DNA from: Undaria pinnatifida
Lineage: Eukaryota; Sar; Phaeophyceae; Laminariales; Alariaceae
Direction: 5' to 3'
DNA length: 64,000 nucleotides
NCBI GenBank assembly: GCA_012845835.1
Contig: JABAKD010000020.1
Coordinates: 17,272,306 to 17,336,305, forward strand
The notes beneath the pieces were generated by a model that saw nothing but the letters and a program-made list of their open reading frames with translations, did no database searches and was not told the origin of the DNA. The translations under genes and the position numbers were made by a program. This document shows, one piece after another, positions 47,801 to 61,400 of the stretch. Every line of letters starts with the position of its first letter. Position 1 is the stretch's first letter.

Positions 47801-50800
47801 CGCCTCGGCATTTTTCAACTAAAACTGCAAGTTCAACTGCAACGCTAACTGCAACGCTAACTGCAACAACAACCGCAACGACAACGACAACGACAACGAC
47901 AGCAGCGGCAAGGGCGAGTCACAACCACAACAACACCCCTCCTCAGCAACATTACCACCACCGCAACCAACAACATGACGGCCATCACCACCACAACAAC
48001 AACAAACACCAACACTACAACAACCCCCCGACTAACCACCCCGCCCCCTCCCCCCTCCCCCCCCCCCCCCCATGCCCAACCACCACCACCAAAACCAACA
48101 ACCCACCCCCCCACTATTCGGAGTAGGAACGGTGCTCCATCTCGAAAGGGAGGCGTGGTCAATCATCGAATGACTAAGGCAAGCAACAAATGAGTACGCC
48201 CCCCCCCCCCCCCCCCCTCCCCCCCCCCCCTCCCCCCTCCCCTCCCCCACCAGCTCCGTCTCGAAAGGGATGTGTGGTAAACAATCACATGACTTAAGGC
48301 AAGCAACAAATAATCACGCCCTCCCCGCCACGCCCTCCCCGCCACTCCCCCCTCTCCCACTACCCCAACAACAACGCACAAGATAAGCACATGGTGTCGG
48401 TGAACTGGCTCCTCAACGACGAGCCCATGTCCCCCAAGGACTCCCTGGCGCTCGAACTCGCCGACGACCTCCTGGTCGGCACGTCCGCCGCGACCCTCCG
48501 TAAGGCCCTCACCGACAGCGGCCTGGGAGAGAGCGTGATTGGGGGCGGCCTCAGCTCAGAGCTCATGCAGAACACCTACAGCATCGGCCTCAAGGTGGGG
48601 GCGGTGGGAGAGGAGGCGGGTGTGAAGGGGGGGGCGGGGGGGGTGTTGTTCAGTTCATGTTTTCACCGGTCGCTTAGGTTCGTCTTTTTAGTGTTACAGA
48701 GCTAGTCTAATGTGATCGTCCTTTTTTGTTGTTCGGGTGTGTGTTTTTGTCGTATGGATACTCTGGACCACCTGATGTACTTTTTTTTCTTGTTAGGGTA
48801 TCGTATGTTTGCCGTTACGGTTGCGATTGGACACGTTTTTTCTTTTTGTGCATGTTTTTGTATGCAACATTTTAGACATTTGTTTCTGTTTGGATTATGT
48901 AACCGGTTCCTTCCTTGGGTATAGCATAATATGTGGTTTGTGATTGGCCAGCAATACCCAACCGTTTTGTTCCGGTTGATGTGCAAAACGGTTACGCCGA
49001 TTTTTGTGTCTGTTCGCAGGGAGTCTCCAAGGAGAACGTGCCCAAGGTGGAGGCTTTGGTCCTGCAGACGCTGGAGAAGATCGCCGAGGAAGGGTTTGAC
49101 CAGGAGGCTATCGACGCCTCTATCAACTCCGTAGAGTTCAACCTCAGGGAGTTCAACACCGGCTCTTTCCCGAGGTATGGCGTGCTACGATGGTGTGTTG
49201 TAAAACCATCTTTTGGTTCGTTCCCGATGTGCGGTGCTTAGAAGATTAAGCTCTCACAAGCGGTTCTTGGAAGGGTGCAGCTCGCTCTTCATGCGACTCG
49301 TCGAACACCTCACGGCGCTTCGCGCTTGGTGCAAGCAGTGTCTGCCTGGTCGATGAAAGCCCAACGTGCTTCGTCCCGGCATAGTAGGGTTGCGACGGTC
49401 ACACCACTATGGTCATACGACTACGGCTATGCATGAGATGAGTACACCCATCTCCCCACCTCCACCTGCCCCCTTCTCTCTTCCTTTACGTTCCTTGGAA
49501 TGATTCATTACCCGCCCACGACGACGTGTGATGTTTGTGTTGCGCCTTGTATTTTACCCCTACATCTTGCCTACATCTTGCCTTGCTTGTGTGTAATGCT
49601 GCCGGTGCTTGGGATGCATGCTTCATCTGTGTAGCCTTGGAATGTTGTATGCGTGTTCTCCCTCGTGTGCGGGAATTACTCAAGTGTGGTGCGTTAGTAG
49701 GCCCGTGGTGCGGTAGATGTGCGCTGGCTCTTTTTTTCCCTGCAAGAGCATTGACTTGATAAACTACTAGAGCTATAAGTCGGCACGACTTGAGTCATCA
49801 ACTAGTTACTAGTCGGACTAATAGTCAGTCGTATTGCGGAGGAGCCGACTATCCGACTTACTGAGTTTCCATACTTTAGGAAGGACTGTTTGTTGCGGAG
49901 TGCTTTCGGCCCTTTTTTGGGAGGACCCCCCTCGGCCCGCGGAGGGGGCTGATTTGGCTCGCTTCGCTCTCCTGACTTGAGTCGGAAAGTTGACTGACCA
50001 TCAGCTGGTTTCGCCGGCTGACTTGCCGACTATAGTCACTTAGTTGGCAAACGGCACCTACCGATTAGTTTTTTGGTCGTGAAATCCTGCCGACTCATAG
50101 ATCTATGAACTACTCTACACCTCACCCAAAAAGTGATTTTGAGCAAAAACTGAAAATGCAACCCGAGGAACAGACAAACGCATGGGCTCTAGGTATGTGA
50201 CAATGAAGATTTCAGAAAAATAATGACAATTCCGACCATTATGTGTTAAGAAGCCCCGTCCTTCCTTCAGAAACCGTTTTGTGAAAAAAAAAGTGGTACG
50301 TCTTATGCCGGTATCGTAGCGTGCGTCGTTAGTGGTTAGTGGTACCTGGTATGGATTAATTGTGTGTCGTCTCCTATAATACAAAACGATGTTGTTTTAT
50401 TTATTTATTCTTTCTTTTCACCCCCGCATTGTTTGTTTATTATTTCCCATGCAGGGGCCTTTCTTTCATGCTTGGCGCCATGAGCGACTGGGTGTACAAC
50501 CGCAACCCTACGAACAGCCTTCACTTTGAGACACCCCTAAAAGAGCTCAAGGAGGACCTAGCGGCCGGGAAGAAGGTGAGGGGGAGACGGGTTCGGGGGA
50601 GGGGAGAGGGAAAAGGGGAGGGGAGGGCGGGAGGTGGGGTGGGGGGGAGAGAGGGAGGCATGCCGAAGGGGGGGGCGCTCAGGTGTTGCTTAACTTGGTA
50701 ATTTGACCATTGAACACGCACTCCTTACGAGACGGAGCACCGTTCCTACTCCTAATAGAGACACGTCCAACATTTGGGCGCTCAGTTCGTCTTTCCCATT

Positions 50801-52765
50801 TATTACATGAAAAAAAGGGCAGATGGGAGGGGGGGGGCAGGTGTAGGCAGTCGTTTCTTCTGGTAGGGGGGGGGAGCCCGGGGGGGGGGGGGGGGGGGCG
50901 CTGTTGTTTTGCCGTTACCGGCTTTGTGGAGGCGTTCGTGAAGCGAGGCGTTTTGATATTTTTGATGGTATTGAGGTTATGCCTTGGGCGTTCCTTCTGC
51001 CGTCCCAGGTGTTTGAGGGCATCGTGAAGGACTTGCTGGTCAAGAACGGTCATCGCGCCACCGTGGAGAGCGTGCCCAACACCGAGCTCGAGGCCTCCAT
51101 CGATGGCAGGGAGAAAGGACTCCTGCAAGGCGTGAAGGACCGCATGTCGGACCAGGTATGCTGTTGTGTGTTTGGTCAGTGTCGTTTTCTCGTCGTTTTC
51201 CTATTCCTCCGCTCTTATTCTCCCCCCCTCCCCCCGACACACACCCGCCCGCTCCTCCTCCCCCTCCCCTTTCTCTTCCTTGTCGTTTTCTCTTGCCCTC
51301 TTGCTCCTTCCCCTCTCCATCGTCCTCCGCCTCTTCTTCCTCTTCCCCCTTCTTTCTACATCCTCTTCCTGCTCGTGTTCTGTCTCCGCCACTTTCTTCC
51401 CCCCCCCTCTTGTTTACCCCCCTCCTCGTCCAGATGATCCCCCTCTGTCCGCCCGCCCTCCTCGTCACCTTGTTCCGCGCCGGGGCTTTGTTTTGTTCCC
51501 GTCTCGTCTCTTCCCCCTCCTCCGTCGCGGTGTTTGTTCGCCTTCGCACATCATTGCGGCTTTCCGAACCGAGCCAGCCAATCCCCCTTTTGCGCGAGAT
51601 CAGTGGAACACAACCATTTTCCAATCCTAAGCCCCCCCCCCCTCTTCAACCCCCTTGAACCCCCCCCCCCCCCTTCCGCTGCCGCCCTATTGCCACCAAC
51701 GCCACCGCTGCCTTCACTGTGTTAGCCAGGACCTGGCCAACCCCCCCCCTGACCCCCCCCCCCCCCCCCCCCCCCGGACCGCCCTACCTCTATCCCCCCA
51801 CCCTCCCCCCACTACGGCCTCCATGACCGCATTATCCAGGACCTGGTTGACGTGATCGAGTCGACGAAGCTGCTAAAAGAGGCCCAGGCGAAGGAGGACT
51901 CCGCGGAGGCCAAGGCTAGCCTGCCCACGCTTTCCGTCGCGGACCTTGATCGCAAAGTGAAAAACATCCCCATCGAGATCACCAAAGTGCAGGGCGTCGA
52001 CGTCATCACACACGACGTCCCCAGCAGCGGTAAGGTGTAGTGGTATGTTTTGGTAGTGAGGACGGACGCTTTCCCTCCTAAGAACTACATTTTTTTTTCT
52101 TTCTGCTCATCCCTTCTACTGTATTCACGCGTTTTCTTTCTCCTTCTCCTCTCGCTAGATGTAACTCAAATCCAGGGTCATTCGGCAGGCTCTTCTTCTC
52201 CCTCCCCACTACGGCATGCGCCTGGTTTTATCGCGAGAAATATTCTTCCCTTCCCTCGTCGACTTGCGTCAAATTGTGCTTACCGTAACGCTATAAAGCG
52301 CTCTCGGCCAGTTTGGTGTCTCAAAAAAATAAACACCTCCATTCCGAGATTTGAACGCTGTAAAGCGCTCTCGGCAATTGATGTCTCAAGAAAAAACATT
52401 CACCTCCATACCGAGATTCGAACCCCTGACTCCAACGTTAGCAGGGGGTTCGAGGTTAACCACGAGTAGTGAGAAGTGACGCGTACCCTCCGGACAGGTA
52501 GTGAGAACCAACCTCCAGACTTGACCCTCTTACCCAGAAGCTTGTATGGTAGTAGTACTAGTAGTACTACCCTAAGTTATTTACTTGTTTTTGTGGTGGT
52601 CGGGGGTGGCGTGGCGGGGGTGAGACCCGGGGGGGGGGGGGGGGGCGGGGCGGGGGGTGATGTCATCGTGCACAATGCACCTGAAGCGGTGAGAAACTAT
52701 TGTGTCCCCTGTCTTCCTCCCCCAACCCTATAACGGTCCTACCTGCACCCCGCAATTGTGCTCGG

Positions 52766-52798
<33 letters not shown>

Positions 52799-55700
52799 CG
52801 TTGTCGTTGTCGTTGTTGTTTTTATTGTTGGTTTCGTTGTTGCTGTTTTTTTTTCCCACATCGTTTGGTGTTGTTTTTTTTTTACAAGATTGTTGCTTTG
52901 TCACGCTTGCATCGCGGGGTATTTTGTCCTCCTTTGGCTATTTTGTTCTCCTCTTTAGCTTGCTTTTTTTGTTTTTTCTTGTTCTGTGGCAGGATAATGC
53001 CGACCTTCCTCCCCCTCGCCCCTTCCCCGTTTTTTTGTCAGGTTGTCTGTGCGTGCTTGGTGATATTCGTGGTATTGTGGCGAGTCTTGTTTCGTGACTT
53101 AGTGGATTCACACGCATTTTTTTTGTATTGCCCCCCCTTCACCCCACCCCATACCCCTCCCTCTCCCTGCCCCTACCGAACGCACGTATCGCGCTCGTTC
53201 GCTCGACCCCAGGCATCCTTTACGCGGATGTCGGGATGGACCTCAGCAACGTTCTCCTCGAGGACCTTCCTATCCTAGGCCTCTTCTCAAGGGTCATAAT
53301 GGAGACCGGGACTTCGAGCATGGACCGCGTGCAGCTATCCCGCCGCATCGGAAGCCAGACTGGAGGCGTTTACGCGACATTCTTAGCTGATCAGCCGTCG
53401 GCGGGAGGGGCAGTTGCCGACCCGAAGGCCCTGAAGCAGTTCCTCTTCCTTCGCGGAAAGGTGGGGGTGGGGTTTTGGGGGGGTTGGGGGGAGGGGTGGC
53501 GGGATGAAGGTGGTGGGGGTTGGCCCTTTTGGGGACTTGATTGTATCTTGATTATAGTATGCAGACCAGAAAGCGACGAGCGCGGTCTATTCAGGGCGTC
53601 TACGGTAGGAAAAGCTTGAGGGAATCCGAGTATCGTCATGCCTCGCGCTTGCCTCACAGCTTCTTCCTGCGTGTGCAGTTCGAACACATCTGCTACCCCA
53701 GCAGCAGCTCGGGTTGCTTCATGTGGCCGATGCATGCTGTAGTCGGCAGTTTTTTCCCCTGGATTATTTTACGTCTAATCTGAAGAACCAAAGGGGTTCA
53801 TGACCGAGATAATTGCTTGCCGTGGAGGCGTGTATGTGTGTGCTCAGTTTGTGCATGGCCGAAGTAAGTCACTATCATCATAGACCCTCACATCCCTACT
53901 ATGCCGGGACGAAGCACGTCGGGTTTCCACCAACCAGGCAGGCCGTGGAGGGGGGGGGGTACACCGCCATGTTGACTACCGGGTTTGAGCCACTCGCACG
54001 AGCGACTCCGTACCTCGCTGACTACATGAAATAAGATATGTAGGCGTGTTCTTTGGCGCAGCTTAGCCAACCGTTGCATGGCGGTGCGGCTTCGCATCGC
54101 CAACTCAAATCAACACGAAAGCTTGAGACCGCGAAATAACAGGGGGTCGCTCGCGCGAGCAACCACGAGCCACTGCTAAAATTGTCCCAAAAACGACACA
54201 ACCCCCTTCCGAGATGTTGACATGTTGACATGTTGACATGTTTACATGTTTCGAGATGTCTAGATGTTTACATGTCGAGATGTTTGGATGTTGACATGTT
54301 TAGATATCTAGATGTCTAGATGTTTACATGTTTAGATGTCTAGATGTCTAGATGTTTGGATGTTGGCATGTCTAGATGTTTGGATGTTGACATGTTTAGA
54401 TGTCTAGATGTTTACATGTCTACCAGGTAGATGTTTAGATTTTTAAATGTCTAGATGTCCAGATGTCTCGATGATTTTGTGGGTAGGGGGGGCACGTGCC
54501 ACGATAGAGGTATACCTTTTTTTGGCGAAAATTGTTTCTGAAAATGGTTTCTGAATGACGGGGCCCCTCAACAAAAAAATCGTCGGAAGTACGATAGGAT
54601 AGGTCATTTTATTCCCATGATTCTCGTTGCATACCTGGGCCATGGGATTTTGCATCCGGGATCATAGCAGTTTTGTTTTTGTCCAAATCAGTTTTTGGTT
54701 CAAGAAGGACATGTCTTGAGCTGTCTCAACCTCCTCCTAAATTGAGGGGTGGTATTAAGAAAAAAAGTGGAGGGGGGACGTGGCAGCCTTGAGAGGGTGC
54801 GCTTCCCCCCCCCCCTCCCCCCCCGCTACCGCCACGACTTGTGATGTTGTCGGGCGTGATGGTCTTGAGCGCGTGTGTGTTTCCCCTACTAATGGTGCTG
54901 CCTGCGACTCAACGAGCACCGCACTCGACTACCCGCCCAAGTTAAAAACGCGAAAAAAACATGGAGCACCTGGTCCTTTTGAAGATGACGTAAACGTACA
55001 AAGATAACATATAGATGGGATGAGCAAAAAACAACAATGAAATGTGTTTGTGGCTTGAGAATGTTGTTGTGATTGCTGCCCGAGCACGAATCTGGCCTTC
55101 TGAACCCGATTCCTGTAAACGCGGTTTCCTCGGCATGGCAGGCGGTGGTCGACAAGGTGCCCGACATGCTGAACATCATGTTTGATGTCATCACGGATGC
55201 GAACCTCGACAGCCAGCAGAGGGTCGTGGAGATGCTCAAGGAATCCAAGGTGCTTAGTATAAATGCAACATGCATGTTATCGAAAGTTTGTGTGTGGATC
55301 GACTATACTATCGTATGAACTTTGTGGGGGGGGGGCGTGAAATAGTGTATTCACCGACAGCCAGCAGAGGGTTTCGTAGAGATGCTGAAGGAATTCGACG
55401 TGCTTCATATAGAGCAACATCGATGTGAGAATGCAAAACGTGTGTATGTGTAGACAATATTCTATGCTGTAGTTTGTGTGGGGTGAAGGTATTAATATAT
55501 CTGGCAATCGACAGCCAGCAGAGTGTCGTGGAGGTGCTGAAGGAATCCAAGGCGCTTAATAAACATACAAGTACAATGTTGATGACATTAAAAATCTGTG
55601 TGCAGTATACATACTCTATGTGGAGTAGTTACAGTAGTTTGGGGCGAAGTTCGCAAACAATCGGCGACCTTCAGAGGGCGCAGTTCATTGCGAGCTGACG

Positions 55701-58415
55701 AGGGAAGAAAGGGCTGGAGTCTTCTCGCGATAGAAATGAAGGCACGTACCGTAGTGGGGACGGGGGAGAAGAGCCTTCTTATTTGCCCTAGATCTGAGTT
55801 AGGTCTGGGAAGGGAGAAGGGGAAAGAAAAGCACAAGGACAGTAATAAATGGGATGAGCCAAAAACAAAACTAAAAAGAGGGCCGTAGAGAGAGATGTTC
55901 ATGGAGCCCAAGGGGCCGAGTAATATGTCATTGATGCCATATAAAGTATATATCGGGTATACAAGTATATATACGAAGTATGTATATAAGAGTACTGTTG
56001 TTGACTCCTGTTGACGTTTTGTGAGGCTGCTCATTAAGTGAAATTGCAGCCGGCCTGAATGAGTGAACGGCAGCCTACAGTGTTGTACGTCATCAGTGTG
56101 CTGTCGCTCTCTCTCTTTATCCTTGCGCCCTCTGCTCCTGTGCTGTGCCTAACGCTGTTTGGTTGGGTTTGGTTTGGTTTGGTTTCGTCTCCTGGTACGT
56201 GTGTGTGCCGCCCTCTGCTAACAGGCGCGGCTGCAGGCGTCCATCCAGGGGTCGGGTCACTCATTCGCCAATACCCGTCTCGAGGCCAGGTGAACGCTGC
56301 GACCCTCTCTTGGTTTTTGTTTCTCGCTTTTATTTGGTGGTGGTGGTGCTGTAGGTATTGTTGTTGTTATTGTTTATGGTTATTGTTTATGGTTATTGTT
56401 GTTGTTGGTTGTTGTTGTTATGGTTATTGTTGTTATTGTTATGGTTGTTGTTGTTGTTTTTTCTTCGGTGGCTTGCCTTGCCATGCCTTACCTTGCCTTG
56501 GAGGCAATCGTTTCATCTGAAAAAGAGGTTTTCGTGAGTGCAACCATTCACACAATAACTATTTACATCCACAGTAGTCGAGCTCATTAATGGTGTACTT
56601 TACGTCTTCTTTGGGGCGCGTCGAACCAATAAAATAGGCTGCCCCCCCCTCCCATCCCCTCTCCCGGTGCGGAAACCTTAACCTTTGAATTACCTGTTAT
56701 TTCCTCAACAGGTACACCGTGGACGGTTACCTGGGTGAGTTGCAGGGGGGGGTGACCTACATCAACACGGTCAAGGAGATGCTGAACCAAGCCGAAAACG
56801 ACTGGCCCACCATGCTGGCCCGCCTGGAGCGCGTGCGCGCGACGCTCCTCTCCAAGGAGCAGTTCATCTTCAACCTTACGGGAGACCAGGTGGGGGGGGG
56901 GGGGGCATCGGAAGGTTTTTGGTTGGCGTGTTTTTTTTTTTGTTTGGTGTGTGCGTAGGTCTGTGTCTTAACCTCTTTTTTTGTTAGTAGTACTGCTTCA
57001 CGCGCGTTATGATAGAGGCGTCCTTTTTGGGGGTAGAATGTCCTCTGAATGATAGCGATTCCTAACCCGAAATCGTCTGGAAAATGCCCCAAATCGTCGG
57101 GAAAATGCCCAAAATCGTCGGAGAAATGTCATAATAACGTCATTCATTTCTTGTTTTTGCAACAAATCCACAGTAATTTTTGCGTGTTTTATTTTGTTTA
57201 CTACTGTAGTAATGTGCGTCAGCTGTGAGTTGGATACATTTAGGGTCGATACTCGTCTTTGCATGCTGCGTGATACAATGGCTGCTCTTTTGTACGTGAT
57301 GTGCTGTCCTTTGAGTACATGTGACACGTATGAATCGTGTCAGGGTGAACAAACAACAACGAACTGTTATTAATATCAACTATAATAATGGTACGAGTAC
57401 AGTAGCTCGTACTTCATCCCAAGGTATTCTTATAAAAGTAATGGTAATATCATTAGTAATGATAACCGTAAAATAGTGGAGGCGGTCAGACAGCAACACC
57501 AGAAAACAGCGGCCTAGCAGCAGAATAAATTGCATGAGAGATGAGTGCAAACGGCGGCAGGCAGTTGATTAATACAGCGGAGCAGGCGAGCCTTTTCTAT
57601 ATATACGAAGGAACGAAACTATGCGTGCGCACAAGCCATCCTCTTCACATCCTCTTCAATATAAAAGAACAAGCTACATCAAGCGGCTCTAGTGTCCGTG
57701 CCGTTGCCTCGTCCTAGAGAGAGAGAAACTATGCACTTTGTACTTACTTGTACGGCTAGGCCGTGGGTTTGTTTGTTCATCGGGACGCTGTACTGTAAAT
57801 CGGTTTTGTGTTTGTTACATTTTATACAAGATTCCCAAGGAAAGACGCCAAGATGATGTAATGGGGCGGCATTTTTTTTTTTCGCAAAATCCCAAAATTG
57901 GGTTGTTTGTGTCTTACAACCTGTGTTTACCGCCAACAAATATCTCAAAAGCGTGTACACCCGTCGCTCTTTTGTGAGGAGCGGTTTGTCTTGAACATTA
58001 CGGGAGACCAGGTTGCTGGCACCCGGGGTGGGGGGGAGGGTGTTGGGAGATTCGGAGGCGTGTGTGTTTGGTGTGTGTCTTAGCCCCTCCTTTTTTTCGT
58101 TCGCCACCTACTGGCTGCCTCCCCCCCCCCCCCTCAGGCTGTTCTTGACAGCGCAAACCCTGCGGTGGCCGGGTTCCTGTCTAGGCTCCCGGAAAAGACG
58201 GAGGGCGCGTCGGCGAACGCTAGCCCTGTCGCTGACCAGGTTGCCCTCCTGGAGGAAACCGACGAGGGCTTCGTCGTACCTACGCAGGTGAGTTTCTCAG
58301 TCGGTTTTTGCTGTGTGGCTCAGGGCTGGATGGATACATGGATAGATGGATGGATGGGTGGGTGGGTGGGTGGGTGGATAAATGGAATGATGGATAGATA
58401 GATGGATAATAGACG

Positions 58416-58452
<37 letters not shown>

Positions 58453-61400
58453 GTTGATTAATTGTTTGGATGATTGGTTGGTTGATTGATTGATGGATAC
58501 TACTGTAGATAGGTAGATAGGTACATATATGGATGTATGGGTGGGTGGATGGACGGATGGGTGTATAGGTGTATGGGCGTGGGACGGATGGATGGATGAA
58601 TGGATGTCCGTCTGTCTGTCTGTTGTGTATTTTTGCCTGTGTCTTTTGTCTGTTTGGCTAGCTGATTGTTGGCGATAAGGACCAGGCGGGGTTGGGCGTG
58701 TGGCGTGTGGTGTTAGGGTTCTTGAGGTTCTTGAGGTTCTTGGTGATCGGTTTAGCTATGCGGCGGCTCTTCGTGTATTTAGGTGTGTTTGCGTTTTTCG
58801 TTCTGTTAGTTTTTTGTGGGCTCTGGGAGGTGAAAGCGAGGGCTTCGTCGTTCTGACACAAATGTGCTTCTCTCTCAGTTTTGGCCTGTTGAGCCACCTG
58901 TAGGTTGGTTGTCCCGTGTCGTGCTGGGGGTTGTGGCGGTATGTTCTCTGCCGCGGCTGTTTTCTAGGTGTGTGTAGCTCAACCCCTCCCCACGACATAA
59001 ACCCTTTTAGCACCGCATTCCTGACATGGGGACAAAGCACTTGGAGTTAGAATAGGAAAAGCATTTGAAACAAATAGGAGTTGGAAATGGGTCAACCCCC
59101 CCCCCTAATACGATAGGGTAAGGCACCCACGAGGCAGTTACATAGTAATACCCATTGCTGTCTCTGGAGTGGCCACACCAAAAAACAAATCATAACTCAT
59201 TGGCGCTGTCACCCATAAGCAAGAAAGTAGGCACAAAGTGCAGAAGTCCGTCTTTCGAGCGGTTCTTGGAAGGATGCAGTTCACCCTTCATGCGACTCCC
59301 CGAACACCTCACGGCGCTTTGCGCTTGGTGCAAGCAATGTCTGCCTGGTTGGTAAAAACCCGACGTGCTCCGTCCCGGCATTGTAAGGGTACGAGGGTAT
59401 ATGGTTTTGAGACTACGGCTATGCATTATATAAATAAACCCTCCCCCCCTCCTCCACATTAACCCCCCCCCCCCCCCCCCGCTTCCATACTTAACAAACG
59501 CCTCGTAAAGGTGAACTACGTGGTGAAAGGCGGTCGATTGTACCAGCCGGGGGAGGTCGTGCCAGGGCAGGCCTCGGTCGTGTCCCGATTCCTGAGGACG
59601 GGCTACCTGTGGGACACCGTGCGCGTGATGGGGGGTGCGTACGGGGGCTTCACGAAGTTCAACCCCGTGTCGGGACTGTTTAGCTGCTTGTCCTACCGGG
59701 ACCCTAACCTCGGAAAGACTTTGGACAACTACGATGGTTGCTCCGGTAAGAGCCTCTGATTGAAGTTTAGTTTTTTTTTTTAATTAGCATTTTTTGTGTC
59801 CAGCTTTGGATGTCGGTGCAGTGGGGTTTGGTTATGTATGGGGTGGGTGCGTGTTGTGTTTCCTGCGTCGTCGTGTCGTCGTCGTCGTCGTCGTCGGTTT
59901 TTTTCTAATGATATCGGAAGGTGTTACAGGCATCCTTGCATTTTTTTTTTTCGAGTCATTTATCGTGCCCTGATAGCGCGATGTTTTGTGTTTACGTGTT
60001 CATGTGACGGCAATATTCTTCATTATTCTTGAGTGTTATTCGTTATTATTCTTTAGCCTTCGTCATTCTTCATTATCCTTCATTATGCTTCATTATTCAT
60101 TATTCTACATTATTCTACATGTCAGCATTCTGTCAGCATTCTATCCACACCAACACCAACAACGTGGTCACATTGTCCGCTGCCTCTTTCTCGTGCCTTT
60201 TTTTTTTACAGCGTACCTGACTGAACTGGACCTTCCGCAAGAAGAGCTGGACTCTTCGATCATCGGCGCGATCGGGGACATGGATGGCCCCATGCCCGCG
60301 GACACCAAGGGGTGGGCCAGCCTGCGAAGACACCTCATGGGGCACACCGATGAGACTCGCCAACGCTTTAGGGACGAGGTACGCGAGAGCTTCGAACACC
60401 CGCCACGAACAGGATAATGCAGCGCTTTTTGTCTTAAACGTTCGCACGGTGAACAGACGACCGATCCCCACCTGGGTGATATTTTGACAGATCTTTCAGG
60501 GAATATCTGTATGGTCTATAGCTCATGTTATCTGTTGGGAGCCGTACGGTCTGCGTGATCTAGCACACACGCACGTTTTTCCGGGGTTGAATCTGTACTA
60601 TTTACGTATAGATGCTGCACGACATCTCGTAACGGCAAATACAGGATCTGTTGTAGATCTGTTAATAAGGCATGTGTGGATGATCTATTAATAACAGATC
60701 GTGATCTGTCTGAGCCGTGAAAACGTTGCTGTTTCATGGGGCTCCGCAGCAGAGGAAGTGTCGGCATACCGTTCGTAGTTCGCAACGTTGTTCGTTGGAT
60801 ACCTAGGCCATGTTGTTCTTTCATCGGTCTTTTTCATCGGTCTGCAATCAGTTTCTCGACGATATCGTAGATTTAATTCACCAGCACCATATCGTAAATG
60901 AAATGTAGATGTACCACGCAGCTTGCAAAGGTGAGTTTCAACCATTCAATCGGGCGTACTCACAGCTGACGTTTATTTTTTTTTATTTTTTTTTCTATAA
61001 TCAGTTTCTCGAACAATGTTTATTGTGGGTGAGGTATAGAGCGCTCCTCACGCGACAAGATTTAGGAGAACCTGATACTTTTTGGCGTGTGTGCCTTCGT
61101 CTGCACTTGTGGGTGCATGCGTATCTATTGACCCGTTGTCTGTTCCGCTCACCGATGCTTTGTTTTCGTTGTTGTGTGGTGAGAGGGGGTGCGCTGGGAC
61201 GGGCGGGCCGCAGTGTGTGTGGCTCCTTGTTTTGTGCTGCACGTGTTTTTGTCTATGTTTTGCTCCATCCGCTTATCGTACCCTTTGTTCACACTTGTTC
61301 CCCCCTCCCCCCCCCGTTGTACAAGGGGAATGATCGCACCACGTCGTGTGAATATGGTAAGGCACCCACGAGGCAGTTACATAGTAATACCCATTGCTGT

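Noticed and set aside
47857-48250. Gly/Val-rich and Pro-rich frames
   Set aside because: They come from AAC triplets and C-runs around the LINE tails.
51040-51658. Frames of 150-190 codons on both strands around PreP exon 10 and intron 10
   Set aside because: Shadows of exon 10 continuing into a pyrimidine-rich intron.
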